A stretch of DNA of 10,278 bases from Acidobacteriota bacterium (GCA_028873155.1 JAGWML010000101.1:1-10278); one strand, 5' to 3'. Shown: positions 1-6,471, counted from the stretch's first letter. Notes: generated by a model not told the origin, from the letters alone. Translations and numbers: made by a program.

Positions 1-149
1 GAGTCAAACGAACGGAACGCAATCTTCGGATTGTGCTTCGATAGCACCTTCGTGATCGCCGCCGTCAACGTCGTCTTGCCGTGATCAATGTGCCCGATCG
101 TCCCCACGTTCACGTGCGGCTTCGAACGATCAAATTTTTCCTTCGCCAT
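1..149 (-). CDS. tuf: Elongation factor Tu, N-terminal fragment (cut by window start)
   Basis: EF-Tu is the cytoplasmic GTPase that delivers aminoacyl-tRNA to the ribosomal A site. Reading the minus strand from the ATG at 149 gives about 49 residues beginning [20 protein letters not shown]. The P-loop GHIDHGKTT, which binds nucleotide phosphates, follows at residues 19-27. The remaining ~345 residues lie outside the window. A purine-rich ribosome binding site (GGAAGG) lies a few bases before the ATG. The gene is the last visible member of the tRNA unit upstream (four tRNAs and two small ORFs on the same strand), and cotranscription is likely. No frameshift is seen in the visible part. Identity is essentially certain; only the extent is limited by the window. 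Confidence 0.97.
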
Positions 150-233
150 GAACCTTCCATCCCTTTCGTAGGACTTGACTCTGTGGAGCCTCAGACCTGC
201 CCGAGAACTCCAGAACAAAAAACTGGCCGCGCC

Positions 234-542
234 TCAATAGTAGGCGTAGGCCTTGAAAAATCGCTGCCGCACTTCAGCCGGCACTGCTTCAACCATGCGC
301 AGATACCGCTCGCGCGTCAGGGCCTGGTCGGAGACAGGCAGAGCACGGTAGAGCGCCGCCGCATCCTTGCCGAGAAAGCCGCGGCTGAGGATGACCTCGA
401 AGTTCCGAATGCTCAGGCCGGAGCGGACCACGCGATTCAGAAAGACTTCCACCTCGCGCAGATTGAATGCTGCGTCAATCAGGGCGTGGAAGTTCCTGTA
501 GCCCTGCTCATCCTGAACGGCGATGGCTGCCTGCTCAAACAT
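234..542 (-). CDS. Small conserved-looking protein of unknown function between tRNA-Gly and tuf
   Basis: A 102-residue soluble protein that I cannot assign to a named family. It begins MFEQAAIAVQDEQGYRNFHA and ends FFKAYAYY. The composition is plausible for a real helical cytoplasmic protein: many charged and aliphatic residues, no signal peptide and no membrane segment. The central LREVEVFLNRVVRSGLSIRN and the Arg/Glu-rich C-terminal part read as amphipathic helices. A modest purine-rich stretch (AGAAGAAG) lies just before the ATG. It sits between tRNA-Gly (56 bases upstream) and tuf (84 bases downstream), all on one strand, so it is probably carried on the tRNA-tuf transcript. The start is the only ATG giving this length. 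The overlapping plus-strand ORF is less protein-like and runs into the tRNA. Whether it acts in translation is only suggested by its position. Confidence 0.62.
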   Translation of the reverse strand: MFEQAAIAVQDEQGYRNFHALIDAAFNLREVEVFLNRVVRSGLSIRNFEVILSRGFLGKDAAALYRALPVSDQALTRERYLRMVEAVPAEVRQRFFKAYAYY

Positions 543-598
543 GCTTCTTCTGCGTCCTCAACTCTGCTTCAGGCTTTGCAAGCCCTGTCGCCAAACTC

Positions 599-673
599 TG
601 GAGCGGGAGACGGGGATCGAACCCGCGACCAACAGCTTGGAAGGCTGTGACTCTACCACTGAGTTACTCCCGC
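599..673 (-). tRNA. tRNA-Gly (anticodon TCC)
   Basis: On the minus strand a full cloverleaf can be folded. The acceptor stem GCGGGAG pairs with CTCCCGC, the T arm contains GGTTCGATCC, and the anticodon stem ACAGC/GCTGT encloses the loop CTTCCAA with anticodon TCC (639-641). The discriminator base is T (602), and the CCA end is encoded at 599-601. It reads the GGA/GGG glycine codons. It corresponds to glyT of the E. coli thrU-tyrU-glyT-thrT-tufB unit, but here it is the last tRNA before tuf and not the third. Confidence 0.97.
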
Positions 674-692
674 CCGAAAAGCCAGTTCTCAA

Positions 693-758
693 TGGTCAGT
701 CGTCAGTGATCCGTACTTCAAGTCTCGGCCGCGCATTCTGACCACTGACAACCAACCA
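693..758. repeat. Inverted repeat in the tRNA-Thr(GGT)/tRNA-Gly spacer
   Basis: The arms are 693-708 (TGGTCAGTCGTCAGTG) and 743-758 (CACTGACAACCAACCA). They match as inverted copies at 13 of 16 positions, with a 34-base loop. In the precursor RNA this would fold into a hairpin between the two tRNAs, a plausible site for processing or simply a copy of a short intergenic repeat rich in CTGACCACTGAC-like units. I know of no named element with this sequence. Confidence 0.4.
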
Positions 759-768
759 CTCGCAATTC

Positions 769-839
<71 letters not shown>

Positions 840-844
<5 letters not shown>

Positions 845-1124
845 CCTTCTCAAACTCCTCGGGCGCTTCACCGCCGCCCTTCAAACCACCGTTGCGGATG
901 CGATCCGCCTGCATGGCCACCATTGTCCGCAGGGCGAACCCGCCCAGAATGATCAACGGCACCAGCCTTAACTCAACCGGCCTGCCCATCACGAGGACCT
1001 TACCCGCATCCATGGTGAACCAGACCAGCACTGCCAAACCGCCGTACAACGCCAGAGCCAAAGGGTACCGTCTTGCCAGGTCAGAGCCGGAGCGCTGTGC
1101 TGCCGTGCGATCCACACTGCCCAT
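840..1124 (-). CDS. Small predicted two-helix membrane protein embedded between tRNA-Tyr and tRNA-Thr(GGT)
   Basis: A protein of about 94 residues with two strongly hydrophobic segments. One is around residues 20-38 (YPLALALYGGLAVLVWF) and the other around 52-70 (LRLVPLIILGGFALRTMVAM). A charged tail, EAPEEFEKG, follows. No family is recognised. The open frame extends upstream to 1202 inside tRNA-Tyr, where the translation is a tRNA artefact. Realistic starts are ATG 1160 (no clear ribosome binding site), ATG 1124 (used here) or the GTG at 1115, which has AAGG at good spacing. The stop TGA lies within the acceptor stem of tRNA-Thr(GGT), so gene and tRNA overlap by 5 bases. The surrounding tRNAs put it on the tRNA-tuf transcript. 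Hydrophobic pattern and position support a real gene, but the start is uncertain. Confidence 0.6.
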
Positions 1125-1163
1125 CCTTACCCGCGGCCATCCGCGCTTTCCAGCCTTCATCCG

Positions 1164-1252
1164 TGGTGCACAGGGGAGGATTCGAACCTCCGTAGCTCGC
1201 AAGGAGCGGCAGATTTACAGTCTGCTGCCATTAACCGCTCGGCCACCTGTGC
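1164..1252 (-). tRNA. tRNA-Tyr (anticodon GTA)
   Basis: A class II tRNA of 89 bases with CCA. The acceptor is GCACAGG/CCTGTGC, the D arm starts with TGGCCGAGC, and the anticodon stem GCAGA/TCTGC encloses CTGTAAA with anticodon GTA (1216-1218). A long variable arm (about CGCTCCTTGCGAGCTACG) and T arm GGAGGTTCGAATCCTCC follow. The discriminator is A (1167), and the CCA is encoded at 1164-1166. The long variable arm and GTA anticodon make tyrosine certain. It matches tyrU in the E. coli unit. Confidence 0.97.
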
Positions 1253-1467
1253 CCAACCATCCGGCAGCGACAACTGCCGCCGGTCCAACCCTGCTGCCTG
1301 CGCCTGCGCGGTCCTTTCAGCGCATCAGACCCCGCCCGGAAAACCTCCGGCTCATCGGAGCATCTGCACCTCAGTGGAGTTACCGCAGAGGACAGGCCCG
1401 GCGACGCAAATCGTACTTTCGCCGGTCCAAACTTGTTGCCGTTTTCCGGCCCCTGAACCCCGAAGAG
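1253..1467. other. Long spacer between tRNA-Thr(TGT) and tRNA-Tyr with an 11-base direct repeat
   Basis: This 215-base spacer is long for adjacent tRNAs. No ORF in it looks like a protein. The frames that cross it only prolong tRNA artefacts. CGCCGGTCCAA occurs twice in the same orientation, at 1278-1288 and 1420-1430. It may be a precursor-processing or internal-promoter region, or the scar of a lost gene. None of these can be decided from the sequence. Confidence 0.35.
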
Positions 1468-1543
1468 TGGAGCTGGCGAAGGGATTTGAACCCCCGACCC
1501 TCTGATTACAAATCAGATGCTCTACCAGCTGAGCTACGCCAGC
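1468..1543 (-). tRNA. tRNA-Thr (anticodon TGT)
   Basis: Cloverleaf on the minus strand: acceptor GCTGGCG/CGCCAGC, D arm AGCTCAGCTGGTAGAGC, anticodon stem TCTGA/TCAGA with loop TTTGTAA and anticodon TGT, and T loop TTCAAAT. The discriminator is T (1471) and the CCA is encoded at 1468-1470. It reads ACA/ACG threonine codons. It is the promoter-proximal tRNA of the unit, as thrU is in E. coli. Confidence 0.97.
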
Positions 1544-1633
1544 CCATGCCACCCCGGAAACGGGTTCCGGAGTCCCGAAGAAAACGCGGACACACTACCG
1601 CTCCGCGCAAACTACGGCACAGAATCCAAGGTT

Positions 1634-1639
1634 AGCATA
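1634..1639 (-). promoter_or_regulatory. Weak candidate -10 box for the tRNA-tuf unit
   Basis: TATGCT on the minus strand lies about 90 bases upstream of the first tRNA, in the only short stretch that is AT-richer than its surroundings. No convincing -35 hexamer is found at 16-18 bases (CCGGTT is the best at 17). A promoter must lie between the higBA relic and the tRNA, but this exact box is a guess. Confidence 0.22.
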
Positions 1640-1675
1640 CCGGAAGCAGCGGAGCAAACCGGCGGAAGAAGCGAC

Positions 1676-1786
1676 TTAGGCCGCTCTGGGAGCCACCCTC
1701 TTGAGCGCAGGACTGACGGCGCGGCGAAGATCGTACTCGTTCTGCAGGTTGAGCCAAAACTGCGCTGGCAGGCCGAAATAAATGCC
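1676..1786 (-). pseudogene. higA: Relic of HigA-type antitoxin, C-terminal third only
   Basis: Reading the minus strand in this frame gives 36 residues and a TAA stop. They contain YFGLPAQFWLNLQNEYDLRR and end in KRVAPRAA. This is the hallmark C-terminal end of the XRE/HigA antitoxin family (YFGxxPxFWLNLQxxYDL). The first ~60 residues, which carry the DNA-binding helix-turn-helix of HigA, are absent, and there is no start codon with a ribosome binding site. The fragment begins where the HigB relic stops, so an internal deletion has fused the 3' end of higB to the 3' end of higA. Without its DNA-binding part it cannot be a working antitoxin of this type. Confidence 0.8.
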
Positions 1787-1908
1787 TACGTGCTGGCGTC
1801 TCCGTCACGCCAGACGAAACAGGTGCGGTACCGATCGTTGCCGCGGATGCTGCGCTGGCCTTCACGATTCCTCCGCAATCTCTCGGGACGGTTGCACGGC
1901 AGCACCGC
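1786..1908 (-). pseudogene. higB: Relic of HigB-type toxin (RelE superfamily), C-terminal half only
   Basis: The frame open from 1908 gives 40 residues ending in a TAG at 1786-1788. It includes NRPERLRRNREGQRSIRG followed by NDRYRTCFVWRDGDA. HigB mRNA interferases show NRLExLxGxRxGQxSIRxNDQYRICFxWxxGDA at this place, so the match is specific. The usual last ~10 residues (DVEIVDYH-like) are lost at the junction with the higA relic. Just upstream, a different frame (1910-1921, LENL) resembles the preceding HigB segment LEDLRxPP. This suggests a frameshift and that the relic extends to about 1945. The N-terminal third is not recognisable. It is almost certainly non-functional. Confidence 0.8.
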
Positions 1909-2039
1909 TCAGGTTTTCCAGTGGCCGACAGGCTGAACGGGCAGCCATTCCCTGCTTGCATCCTTCCAACTTTAGACCGATGATTGCAGTGCAAATTGGC
2001 AGTTCATTTCTGATGCTTTGAAAGGGAAGGGGAATTTCC

Positions 2040-2828
2040 GTGCGTAAATGCCTTGTTGGACTGATGTTTCTATTGCTGTGTCCTTTGGTTCTCGCCCAGC
2101 AGACACTCAATAACGATGCCGTCGTCAAGTTGATCAAAGCAGGTCTCTCGGAAGACCTGGTTGTCTCCACCATCAACGCTTCGCCGGGGAAGTATGACAC
2201 TTCGGCCGACGGGCTCATCGCATTGAAGACGGCCGGAGCAAGCGACAAAGTCATCTCTGCGATTGTGATGAAGTCTTCAGGAGCGGCGCCCGCTGCTGCG
2301 GCGGCCCCAGCGGCTTCTGCGGCAGGCAACGGCCTGCCGGCGGGCATTGATGAAGTAGGTGTGTACTACAAAGACAAGAGCGGCAACTGGACCAAGCTGA
2401 TGCCGGAGATCGTCAACTTCAAGACCGGCGGGGTCATGAAGAGCATACTTTCTCAGGGCATCGTCAAAGGCGACATCAACGGACACGTAGATGGACAGCA
2501 CGCCAAACTGACGGCGACCTTCCCGGTCAGCATAGCCGTCTACGTTCCCGAAGGCACGGAGATCACCGAGTACCAGCTTCTACGCCTGCGTGCGAACGGC
2601 GACAACCGCGAGTTTCGGTCCATGACCGGCGGCGTCTTCCACGCCTCGGGCGGCGCCAAGCGGGATACGCTCGACTTTCAGCCGCAAAGGCTTACGACCC
2701 GCGTCTATCAGATCACGCTCGACTCGAGTCTTGGCAAAGGCGAGTATGGCCTGCTGCCGCCGGGGTCGTACAGTTCGTCCAATATGGCGAGCGGCGGCAA
2801 ACTTTACTCTGTGAGCATCATCGAATAA
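2040..2828 (+). CDS. Secreted protein of unknown function, acidobacterial type, with a paired helical N-terminal module
   Basis: 262 residues. The GTG start follows a strong GGAAGGGG ribosome binding site. Residues 1-19 form a signal peptide (hydrophobic core LVGLMFLLLCPLVLA, cleavage likely after LAQ). Residues ~22-77 hold two related half-repeats, VVKLIKAGLSEDLVVSTI and LIALKTAGASDKVISAIV, a short helical module I recognise from many acidobacterial secreted proteins. An Ala/Pro linker (~80-97) leads to a C-terminal domain of ~160 residues with the recurring pieces EVGVYYKDKSGNWTKLMPE, NFKTGG, VPEGTEITEYQLLRLR, NREFRSMTGG and KGEYGLLPPGSYSS. I know these from paralogues annotated only as hypothetical. 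No catalytic motif is visible. A binding or structural role in the periplasm or at the surface is likely. The next gene lies 81 bases downstream on the same strand, past a strong hairpin. Confidence 0.88.
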   Translation: MRKCLVGLMFLLLCPLVLAQQTLNNDAVVKLIKAGLSEDLVVSTINASPGKYDTSADGLIALKTAGASDKVISAIVMKSSGAAPAAAAAPAASAAGNGLPAGIDEVGVYYKDKSGNWTKLMPEIVNFKTGGVMKSILSQGIVKGDINGHVDGQHAKLTATFPVSIAVYVPEGTEITEYQLLRLRANGDNREFRSMTGGVFHASGGAKRDTLDFQPQRLTTRVYQITLDSSLGKGEYGLLPPGSYSSSNMASGGKLYSVSIIE

Positions 2829-2854
2829 CGCATCGCGACCGCCATTCAACGAGT

Positions 2855-2886
2855 CCATCCGGAGGTGCGCCTGCACCCTCGGATGG
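2855..2886 (+). terminator. Strong intergenic hairpin after the secreted-protein gene
   Basis: 2855-2868 pairs with 2873-2886: 14 positions with one mismatch and one G-T wobble, and the loop GCCT. No run of T follows (TAGGGTAGTG), so it is not a classical intrinsic terminator. It may act as a Rho-assisted terminator or stabilise the 3' end of the upstream mRNA, lowering expression of the next gene. It is the only notable element in the 81-base gap. Confidence 0.5.
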
Positions 2887-2909
2887 TAGGGTAGTGTCTG
2901 ACGCGCTCT

Positions 2910-3929
2910 ATGCACCGACGCACGCGCAGAACGCTCCTGGTAGTGGCCGCGGTCCTGGTCTTTCTGGCCGTGGCGGTCTTTTTGCGCTCCAAAGCTCCTC
3001 CAGAGGCAGCGCGGCTCCTTCCGGAGTCAGACGGGATCCTCTACATCAACTTCAGGCCGGTGCGCGCCTTTCTGCACAAAGACATGAAGCCGCCCGAGCG
3101 GGTACCCGACTACCAGCAGTTTGTGAATGCGACCGGCATCGACCCGGAGCACGACCTGGACCAGGCGGCGATTGCGCTGCACCGGATGGCGAACCCGAAT
3201 GGGCCGAACGGGCCCGTGGCGTACTCGCTGGTGCTGGTGGGCAAGGTGGACGGCAACCGGCTGAAGACCTGGCTCGCGGCGCACGCGGCGAGCGAAGAAC
3301 GATACGCCGGACGAACCATCTACAGCATTCCCTCGGACGGCCGGACGGTGCGGGTGGCGCAGATTGGCTACGACATGGTGGCAGTGTCGAACACGCCGAC
3401 GCCCGAGCAGATTCACTCGATCATCGACCGGCGCAGAACCGCCGCGCTGCCCTTTGCCGGCTCCACGCTGCTGGCCCACCACTTTCACGAGGTGCCACTG
3501 CTGGCGCTCGCCTGGGGCGTCGGGCAGATCGGACTTCCGTTCTCAGAGAGCGGAGCGATCGAGGTGTTTGGCTTCCGCCTGCCGCTGGAAGACGGCACGA
3601 CGCTGATTGCCAGCGTGACGCCCATGCTGCGACTGACGGGCGAGCTGCGCCTGCGGGTCGAAGAGATTGCACCCAGCGAGCAGACGGCGCAAAGCCAGGC
3701 AGCAGCGCTGAACGTGCTCCTGAACATGGCGCGCGGCTTCACGGCTCCGCTTGGAGCAAACCCCGCCAATGACGCCCTGAAGCAGGTGCTGGCCACCACG
3801 GAGGTCGACCAGCGGAAGGAGCGCGTCGTGGTTACCGCCCGGTTGCAGTCCGAGAAGGTGGCGCAGATCGCCGAAGATGAAAATGCGCAGGGCCAGGTAA
3901 CGTCCGGCAACCAGGACGCATCGAAATAG
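2910..3929 (+). CDS. Membrane-anchored periplasmic protein of unknown function
   Basis: 339 residues. A basic start (MHRRTRRT) and a hydrophobic segment at residues 9-26 (LLVVAAVLVFLAVAVFL) form an uncleaved N-terminal anchor. The rest should be periplasmic. Features seen include LLPESDGILYINFRPVRAFL near 36-55, GPVAYSLVLVGKVDGNRLKTW near 101-121, and alternating strands thereafter. The layout reminds me of acidobacterial and planctomycete proteins that describe a state or error value per object (DUF3352-like), but no diagnostic motif can be named. The C-terminus is hydrophilic (DENAQGQVTSGNQDASK). No good ribosome binding site precedes the ATG. This frame is chosen over the long overlapping +2 frame because it has the anchor and a normal composition. 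It ends before the bidirectional terminator at about 4093. Confidence 0.82.
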   Translation: MHRRTRRTLLVVAAVLVFLAVAVFLRSKAPPEAARLLPESDGILYINFRPVRAFLHKDMKPPERVPDYQQFVNATGIDPEHDLDQAAIALHRMANPNGPNGPVAYSLVLVGKVDGNRLKTWLAAHAASEERYAGRTIYSIPSDGRTVRVAQIGYDMVAVSNTPTPEQIHSIIDRRRTAALPFAGSTLLAHHFHEVPLLALAWGVGQIGLPFSESGAIEVFGFRLPLEDGTTLIASVTPMLRLTGELRLRVEEIAPSEQTAQSQAAALNVLLNMARGFTAPLGANPANDALKQVLATTEVDQRKERVVVTARLQSEKVAQIAEDENAQGQVTSGNQDASK

Positions 3930-4092
3930 GCAACGCGCTTCCCCGAGCATCGTTCCACACTGCTGCGGGAGCAGGCCGCCGAAGCTTCATCTCTGCGCGT
4001 TGAGCACGAATGGGTTGAAAGCTTCTGGCGGCGTCGCTCTGGTTGTGCCGCGATCTAATTGAACCCGAATGCCCCCTCGTCATTTGAGCAAG

Positions 4093-4120
4093 AAAAACGG
4101 CCCCTCAGCGGGGCCGTTTT
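4093..4120. terminator. Bidirectional intrinsic terminator
   Basis: The stem CGGCCCC (4098-4104) pairs with GGGGCCG (4110-4116), loop TCAGC, flanked by AAAAA on the left and TTTT on the right. Read on either strand it is a GC stem followed by a U-run. It lies 22 bases after the stop of the minus-strand M23 peptidase gene and ~165 bases after the plus-strand gene ending at 3929, so it serves both. The 163 bases at 3930-4092 contain no plausible gene. Confidence 0.92.
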
Positions 4121-4142
4121 GTTTCTGGCCTTCAATTCGAAC

Positions 4143-5117
4143 CTAGCGGCTTGCGACCGTGCTTCCTGAGCCGGTCTGGCCCTCGATCGCGGCCTCTTCA
4201 TAGGTCGTGCGCAGATACTTGTGCGGATTGACCGGCACATTGTGGACGCGCACCTCGTAGTGCAGGTGCGGACCGGTCGAGCGGCCCGTCTGGCCCACGT
4301 AGCCGACGATCTGCCCGCGGCTGACGTGCTGGCCCGGCAGCACCGCAACCGAAGACATGTGCGCATAGACGGTGATGAGGTCGTGTCCGTGATTGAGCAC
4401 CACCTGGCGGCCGTAGCCCGAGCCCATGGAAGCGCCCGTCACTTCTCCATCGCCCGTGGCGCGCACTGGAGTGCCCCACGGAGCGGAGATATCAATCCCA
4501 GGATGGAAAGCGCCTTCGCCGTTGAGAGGATCTTCGCGTTCACCGAAGCTGGAGGTCACGGGACCTTCAATCGGCCAGAGCGACGGCGCATCCGCCAGTT
4601 GTGTCCAGTCGCCGCTGAAGCCGGCGCTCAAACCGCCCTCGAGAGCGCGCGTCACGCGGCCCGACATTGCCTGCGCGCGCAGCGCGTAGAACTGGTCGAG
4701 CGTCAGCGTCACATCCTGCTGGCTCAGATCGTCTTTGGCGGCAAGCGTAGCCGGAGTTGGCGCTGAGCTGGCAGCCTGCCGTCCGCTCAGAAGCTTGTTT
4801 TGACGCAGCCCGTAGAGCGCTGTCACCTCGTTGGCAAGAGCGCCCAGCGAGGCGACCTGCACGTCGCGGTCATGCGCAACCTGCGCCATGTGCTGATAGT
4901 TCTTGCGTAGCGTCTCGCGGTCCTGGCGCACCTGGTTGAAGCTCTCGGTCTTCAGCAGCATGCGTGTGTAAGACCCTGCGAGTCCTACGATGGTGAACGT
5001 GCCAATCACCGCCGCGGCAACAAAGCCGTAGGCGTAGTGAAGAGGGAGGGGAATCTTGCGCACACGCCCGTCTTCATCCCTCGAGACAAAAAGAATGTAA
5101 TAGCGTTTCCGCAGCAT
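4143..5117 (-). CDS. Membrane-anchored M23 (LytM-type) peptidoglycan endopeptidase
   Basis: 324 residues from the ATG at 5117 (MLRKRYYILFVSRDEDGRV). The frame is open to 5183, and ATG 5126 is an alternative. GATGAGG lies just before 5117. A transmembrane segment spans ~29-49 (YGFVAAAVIGTFTIVGLAGSY). Residues ~55-105 form a charged, heptad-like coiled coil, then a Ser/Ala/Pro linker. The C-terminal domain (~185-300) carries the full M23 zinc site: HPGID (H205, D209), YAHMS (H253) and GPHLH (H284, H286), matching the ligands and catalytic histidines of LytM. The enzyme should cut cross-links of peptidoglycan in the periplasm. The anchored coiled-coil plus M23 layout is also used by EnvC/NlpD-like and division or growth hydrolases, but there the site is often degenerate. 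Here it is intact, so it is probably active. The substrate bond is not deducible. Confidence 0.93.
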   Translation of the reverse strand: MLRKRYYILFVSRDEDGRVRKIPLPLHYAYGFVAAAVIGTFTIVGLAGSYTRMLLKTESFNQVRQDRETLRKNYQHMAQVAHDRDVQVASLGALANEVTALYGLRQNKLLSGRQAASSAPTPATLAAKDDLSQQDVTLTLDQFYALRAQAMSGRVTRALEGGLSAGFSGDWTQLADAPSLWPIEGPVTSSFGEREDPLNGEGAFHPGIDISAPWGTPVRATGDGEVTGASMGSGYGRQVVLNHGHDLITVYAHMSSVAVLPGQHVSRGQIVGYVGQTGRSTGPHLHYEVRVHNVPVNPHKYLRTTYEEAAIEGQTGSGSTVASR

Positions 5118-5198
5118 GAACCTCATCCATCCCAGCAACCGCAACCGGGGAAGGCTGCAATTCGCAATCGTCGAGCAGAGCAATGAAAAGTGCGTACA

Positions 5199-5214
5199 GG
5201 CTCACTGATGAGCC
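5199..5214. repeat. Small inverted repeat upstream of the M23 peptidase gene
   Basis: GGCTCA (5199-5204) and TGAGCC (5209-5214) form a perfect 6-base stem with the loop CTGA. It extends as CAG/CTG with one bulged C. It lies ~80 bases upstream of the M23 start (minus strand) and ~165 bases upstream of thiL (plus). It could be an operator or a short leader hairpin. The rest of the divergent gap 5118-5377 has no gene, and no promoter in it is convincing. Confidence 0.3.
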
Positions 5215-5377
5215 CTGATATCAATGCAGGGCCTCGAAAGGGCACCCGTCGTAGAACGTTCTTCAAAGGGTAACAAACAGTAGACGGGGGGTCAACGAAA
5301 GTAATCTGGAAATCTGCCGCAGGTCACATGACCTTCTCTCCCATTTTGGGATTCGCGGCCGCTCAGCGAGGACGCAG

Positions 5378-6454
5378 ATGAGCACATCGGTTGAAAACTA
5401 TCTTAAGATCTATAAGATGCAGAGACGCGGGGCACAGATCGGCAGCAGCGGGCAGCGCGCCGAGCGCGCCATTCTCGAGGCGATCCGGCTGCGCGCGGGC
5501 CGCCCGCGCAGCCGTGAACTGCGTCTGGGCATTGGGGACGATTGCGCGCTCTTGCTTCCGCGGCCCGGCGAGGAGTTCTGCCTCACAACCGATCTTTCGA
5601 TCGCCGGGCGTCACTTCCGCCTGGACTGGCATCCGCCCGAGGCGATCGGACACCGTGTGATGGCGCGCGGACTGAGCGACGTGGCGGCCATGGGGGCGCG
5701 ACCCGTAGCGGCTTTTCTCTCGCTGGGACTCCCGGCAGATCGGACCCGCGGCAAGCGCGGCCAGAGAGCCTGGGTAGATCGGTTCCTCGATGGAATGCTG
5801 GAACTGGCGCGTGCGCATCAGACGCCGTTGGCGGGTGGCGATCTCGCCGAGTCGCCGCTCGCCCTCGCGGATATTGTGCTCGTAGGCGCAGCGCCACGGG
5901 GCAAAGCGCTGCTGCGCAGTGGCGCGAGGGTGGGCGATGCGTTGTATGTGACCGGCAAGTTGGGAGGCGCGGCAGCTGGGTTGGAATTGCTGAGTCGGCA
6001 GCCGGAGACCAGGCGCAAGGCGATTGCCGCGGGCCGGATTCCGGCGGGCCTGCGCACATCGCTGCAGCCACATTTATATCCCCAGCCGCGCCTGCGGCAG
6101 GGTCAGTGGCTCGTGCGGCACGGCGCGGCGACAGCGGCCATTGACCTGAGCGACGGACTCTCGACCGACCTGACGCACCTCTGCGAGGAATCACGGCTTG
6201 CAGCAGAGGTGGATGCGGCTGCACTGCCTATCCATGCCGGTGCAACGCTGGTTCAGGTGCTGCACGGCGGCGAGGATTACGAGCTGCTGTTTACCGCGGC
6301 GGAAAGTGTGCGCATCCCGGCGACGATTGCCGGCGTTCCGGTGACGCGGATCGGAAGAATGACACGTCCACGCCGCGGCCGCGCGCGCATCACACTCCAA
6401 ACAAGCGAAGGCTCCCAACCCCTGATGCCGCAGGGCTGGGAACACTTCCGATAG
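5378..6454 (+). CDS. thiL: Thiamine-monophosphate kinase ThiL
   Basis: ThiL phosphorylates thiamine monophosphate with ATP to make the cofactor thiamine diphosphate. The 358 residues show the PurM/ThiL-fold signatures in order: GIGDDCA (51-57), TTDLSIAGRHF (70-80), ARGLSDVAAMGA (96-107), a GGDLAES segment, GDALYVTGKLGGAAAG, AIDLSDGLSTDL (254-265) and GGEDYELLF (297-305). The aspartates that bind magnesium and phosphate are present. The segment between the last two signatures is shorter than in E. coli. The start at 5378 has GCGAGG well placed. It gives an unusual lead of ~17 residues (MSTSVENYLKIYKMQRR) not typical of ThiL. ATG 5417 would remove most of it but lacks a good ribosome binding site. 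No other thi gene is nearby. The convergent gene ends 17 bases away. Confidence 0.95.
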   Translation: MSTSVENYLKIYKMQRRGAQIGSSGQRAERAILEAIRLRAGRPRSRELRLGIGDDCALLLPRPGEEFCLTTDLSIAGRHFRLDWHPPEAIGHRVMARGLSDVAAMGARPVAAFLSLGLPADRTRGKRGQRAWVDRFLDGMLELARAHQTPLAGGDLAESPLALADIVLVGAAPRGKALLRSGARVGDALYVTGKLGGAAAGLELLSRQPETRRKAIAAGRIPAGLRTSLQPHLYPQPRLRQGQWLVRHGAATAAIDLSDGLSTDLTHLCEESRLAAEVDAAALPIHAGATLVQVLHGGEDYELLFTAAESVRIPATIAGVPVTRIGRMTRPRRGRARITLQTSEGSQPLMPQGWEHFR

Positions 6455-6471
6455 CGAGAACCGGCCGGCGC

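Noticed and set aside
1862..2347. 161-codon minus-strand ORF overlapping the secreted protein gene
   Set aside because: It overlaps the signal-peptide gene antisense, has shadow-like composition, and only its last part touches the HigB relic in a shifted frame.
2894..3772. A 292-codon plus-strand frame overlapping the anchored protein at 2910-3929
   Set aside because: It is Arg/Gly/Ala-rich with no domain, signal or ribosome binding site. The overlapping frame has an N-terminal membrane anchor and normal composition. Long alternative frames are expected at high GC.
5542..6224. Long ORFs on both strands inside thiL (5542-6144 plus, 5583-6224 minus, 5363-6073 minus)
   Set aside because: Arg/Ala/Pro-rich shadows of thiL, whose frame carries all kinase motifs.
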